Of a stretch of DNA of 64,000 nt, positions 63,916 through 64,000 are shown piece by piece (position 1 is the first letter of the stretch; each line of letters begins with the position of its first letter). Made by a program: the position numbers and the translations under genes. The notes under the pieces were generated by a model. The model did not search any database. It was not told the DNA's origin and saw only the letters and a program-made list of their open reading frames with translations. Origin of the DNA: Clostridia bacterium (lineage in GTDB: Bacteria > Bacillota > Clostridia > Christensenellales > Aristaeellaceae); assembly GCA_017397895.1 (NCBI GenBank), contig JAFQHP010000032.1, positions 31,785 to 95,784 on the forward strand, written 5' to 3'.

Positions 63916-64000
63916 CTATAATGGCATCAATGTGAATGGTGCGGTAAGCATCGTTCCCATTGATGCACTTCATGCAATTATCGCAAATCTTTTCAGGGTC
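63902..64000 (-). CDS. C-terminal end of an unrecognised protein with CxxCxxC motif (partial)
   Basis: The last 32 codons and stop of a gene that starts beyond the window. The tail reads DPEKICDNCMKCINGNDAYR followed by TIHIDAIIEEEE. The closely spaced cysteines (CDNCMKC) suggest a metal site, and the acidic end is notable. The frame is open to the window edge and ends in the shared hairpin, both consistent with a real gene. No function is proposed. Confidence 0.6.
   Translation of the reverse strand, partial: DPEKICDNCMKCINGNDAYRTIHIDAIIEEEE

Overview
The window is a stretch of chromosome from an anaerobic, spore-forming (or spore-lineage) member of the Clostridia (Bacillota), probably a plant-fibre degrader of the gut or rumen. 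The evidence is the gene content: spoVAC-spoVAD-spoVAE, a spoVM microgene and two SpoIID-like proteins; a Firmicutes-type atp operon; strong AGGAGG Shine-Dalgarno sites with several TTG starts; and many cytoplasmic enzymes for cellulose and xylan oligosaccharides. Species cannot be fixed from sequence reading alone. Assignments rest on motifs and family knowledge; no database search was run.

Layout. 1-160 is the tail of formate-tetrahydrofolate ligase. 214-6351 is a group of plant-glycan genes (PHP phosphoesterase, GH9, two SGNH/CE2-like esterases, GH10) whose products lack signal peptides, so they probably act on imported oligosaccharides. 6469-11287 carries an AraC-kinase fusion, a DUF368 undecaprenyl-phosphate flippase-like protein with an M18 aminopeptidase, and D-lactate dehydrogenase. 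11341-21635 (minus) is the most distinctive region: LacI regulator, an 843-residue stalk-and-repeat surface protein, an unusually long LplB-like permease, a MalG-like permease, a non-lipidated solute-binding protein and a YicI-type alpha-xylosidase. No ATPase is encoded, so a shared MsmX-like ATPase is expected. 21932-32457 holds tRNA-Leu, a hypothetical membrane protein, YitT, cellobiose phosphorylase, a sugar nucleotidyltransferase, an ABC-F ribosome-protection ATPase with an attenuator leader, a GH3 enzyme and a SpoIID/SH3 protein. 32716-40539 holds a MATE pump, GNAT, tRNA-Arg, spoVA, a sugar isomerase, upp and an AraC regulator.

40627-47662 is a complete atpIBEFHAGDC operon whose c subunit has the two-carboxylate, Na+-type ion site. 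Convergent to it are a 65-residue membrane protein and spoVM. 48144-53613 is tilS-hpt, ftsH and a VanW protein. 53654-59028 (minus) is a giant SpoIID/SH3 protein followed by two RNA methyltransferases. 59203-63889 is topB, a methyltransferase and, after a 567-base AT-rich gap with a strong promoter and a 14-bp inverted repeat, a tyrosine recombinase. The end of a minus-strand gene with a CxxCxxC motif closes the window.

A working picture is that xylan, xyloglucan and cellulose oligosaccharides are captured and imported by the LacI-controlled system, then cut inside by GH31, GH10, GH9, the esterases and GH94. GH94 releases glucose-1-phosphate, a likely substrate for the neighbouring nucleotidyltransferase. 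Fermentation (D-LDH) and a probably Na+-coupled ATP synthase complete the energy side.
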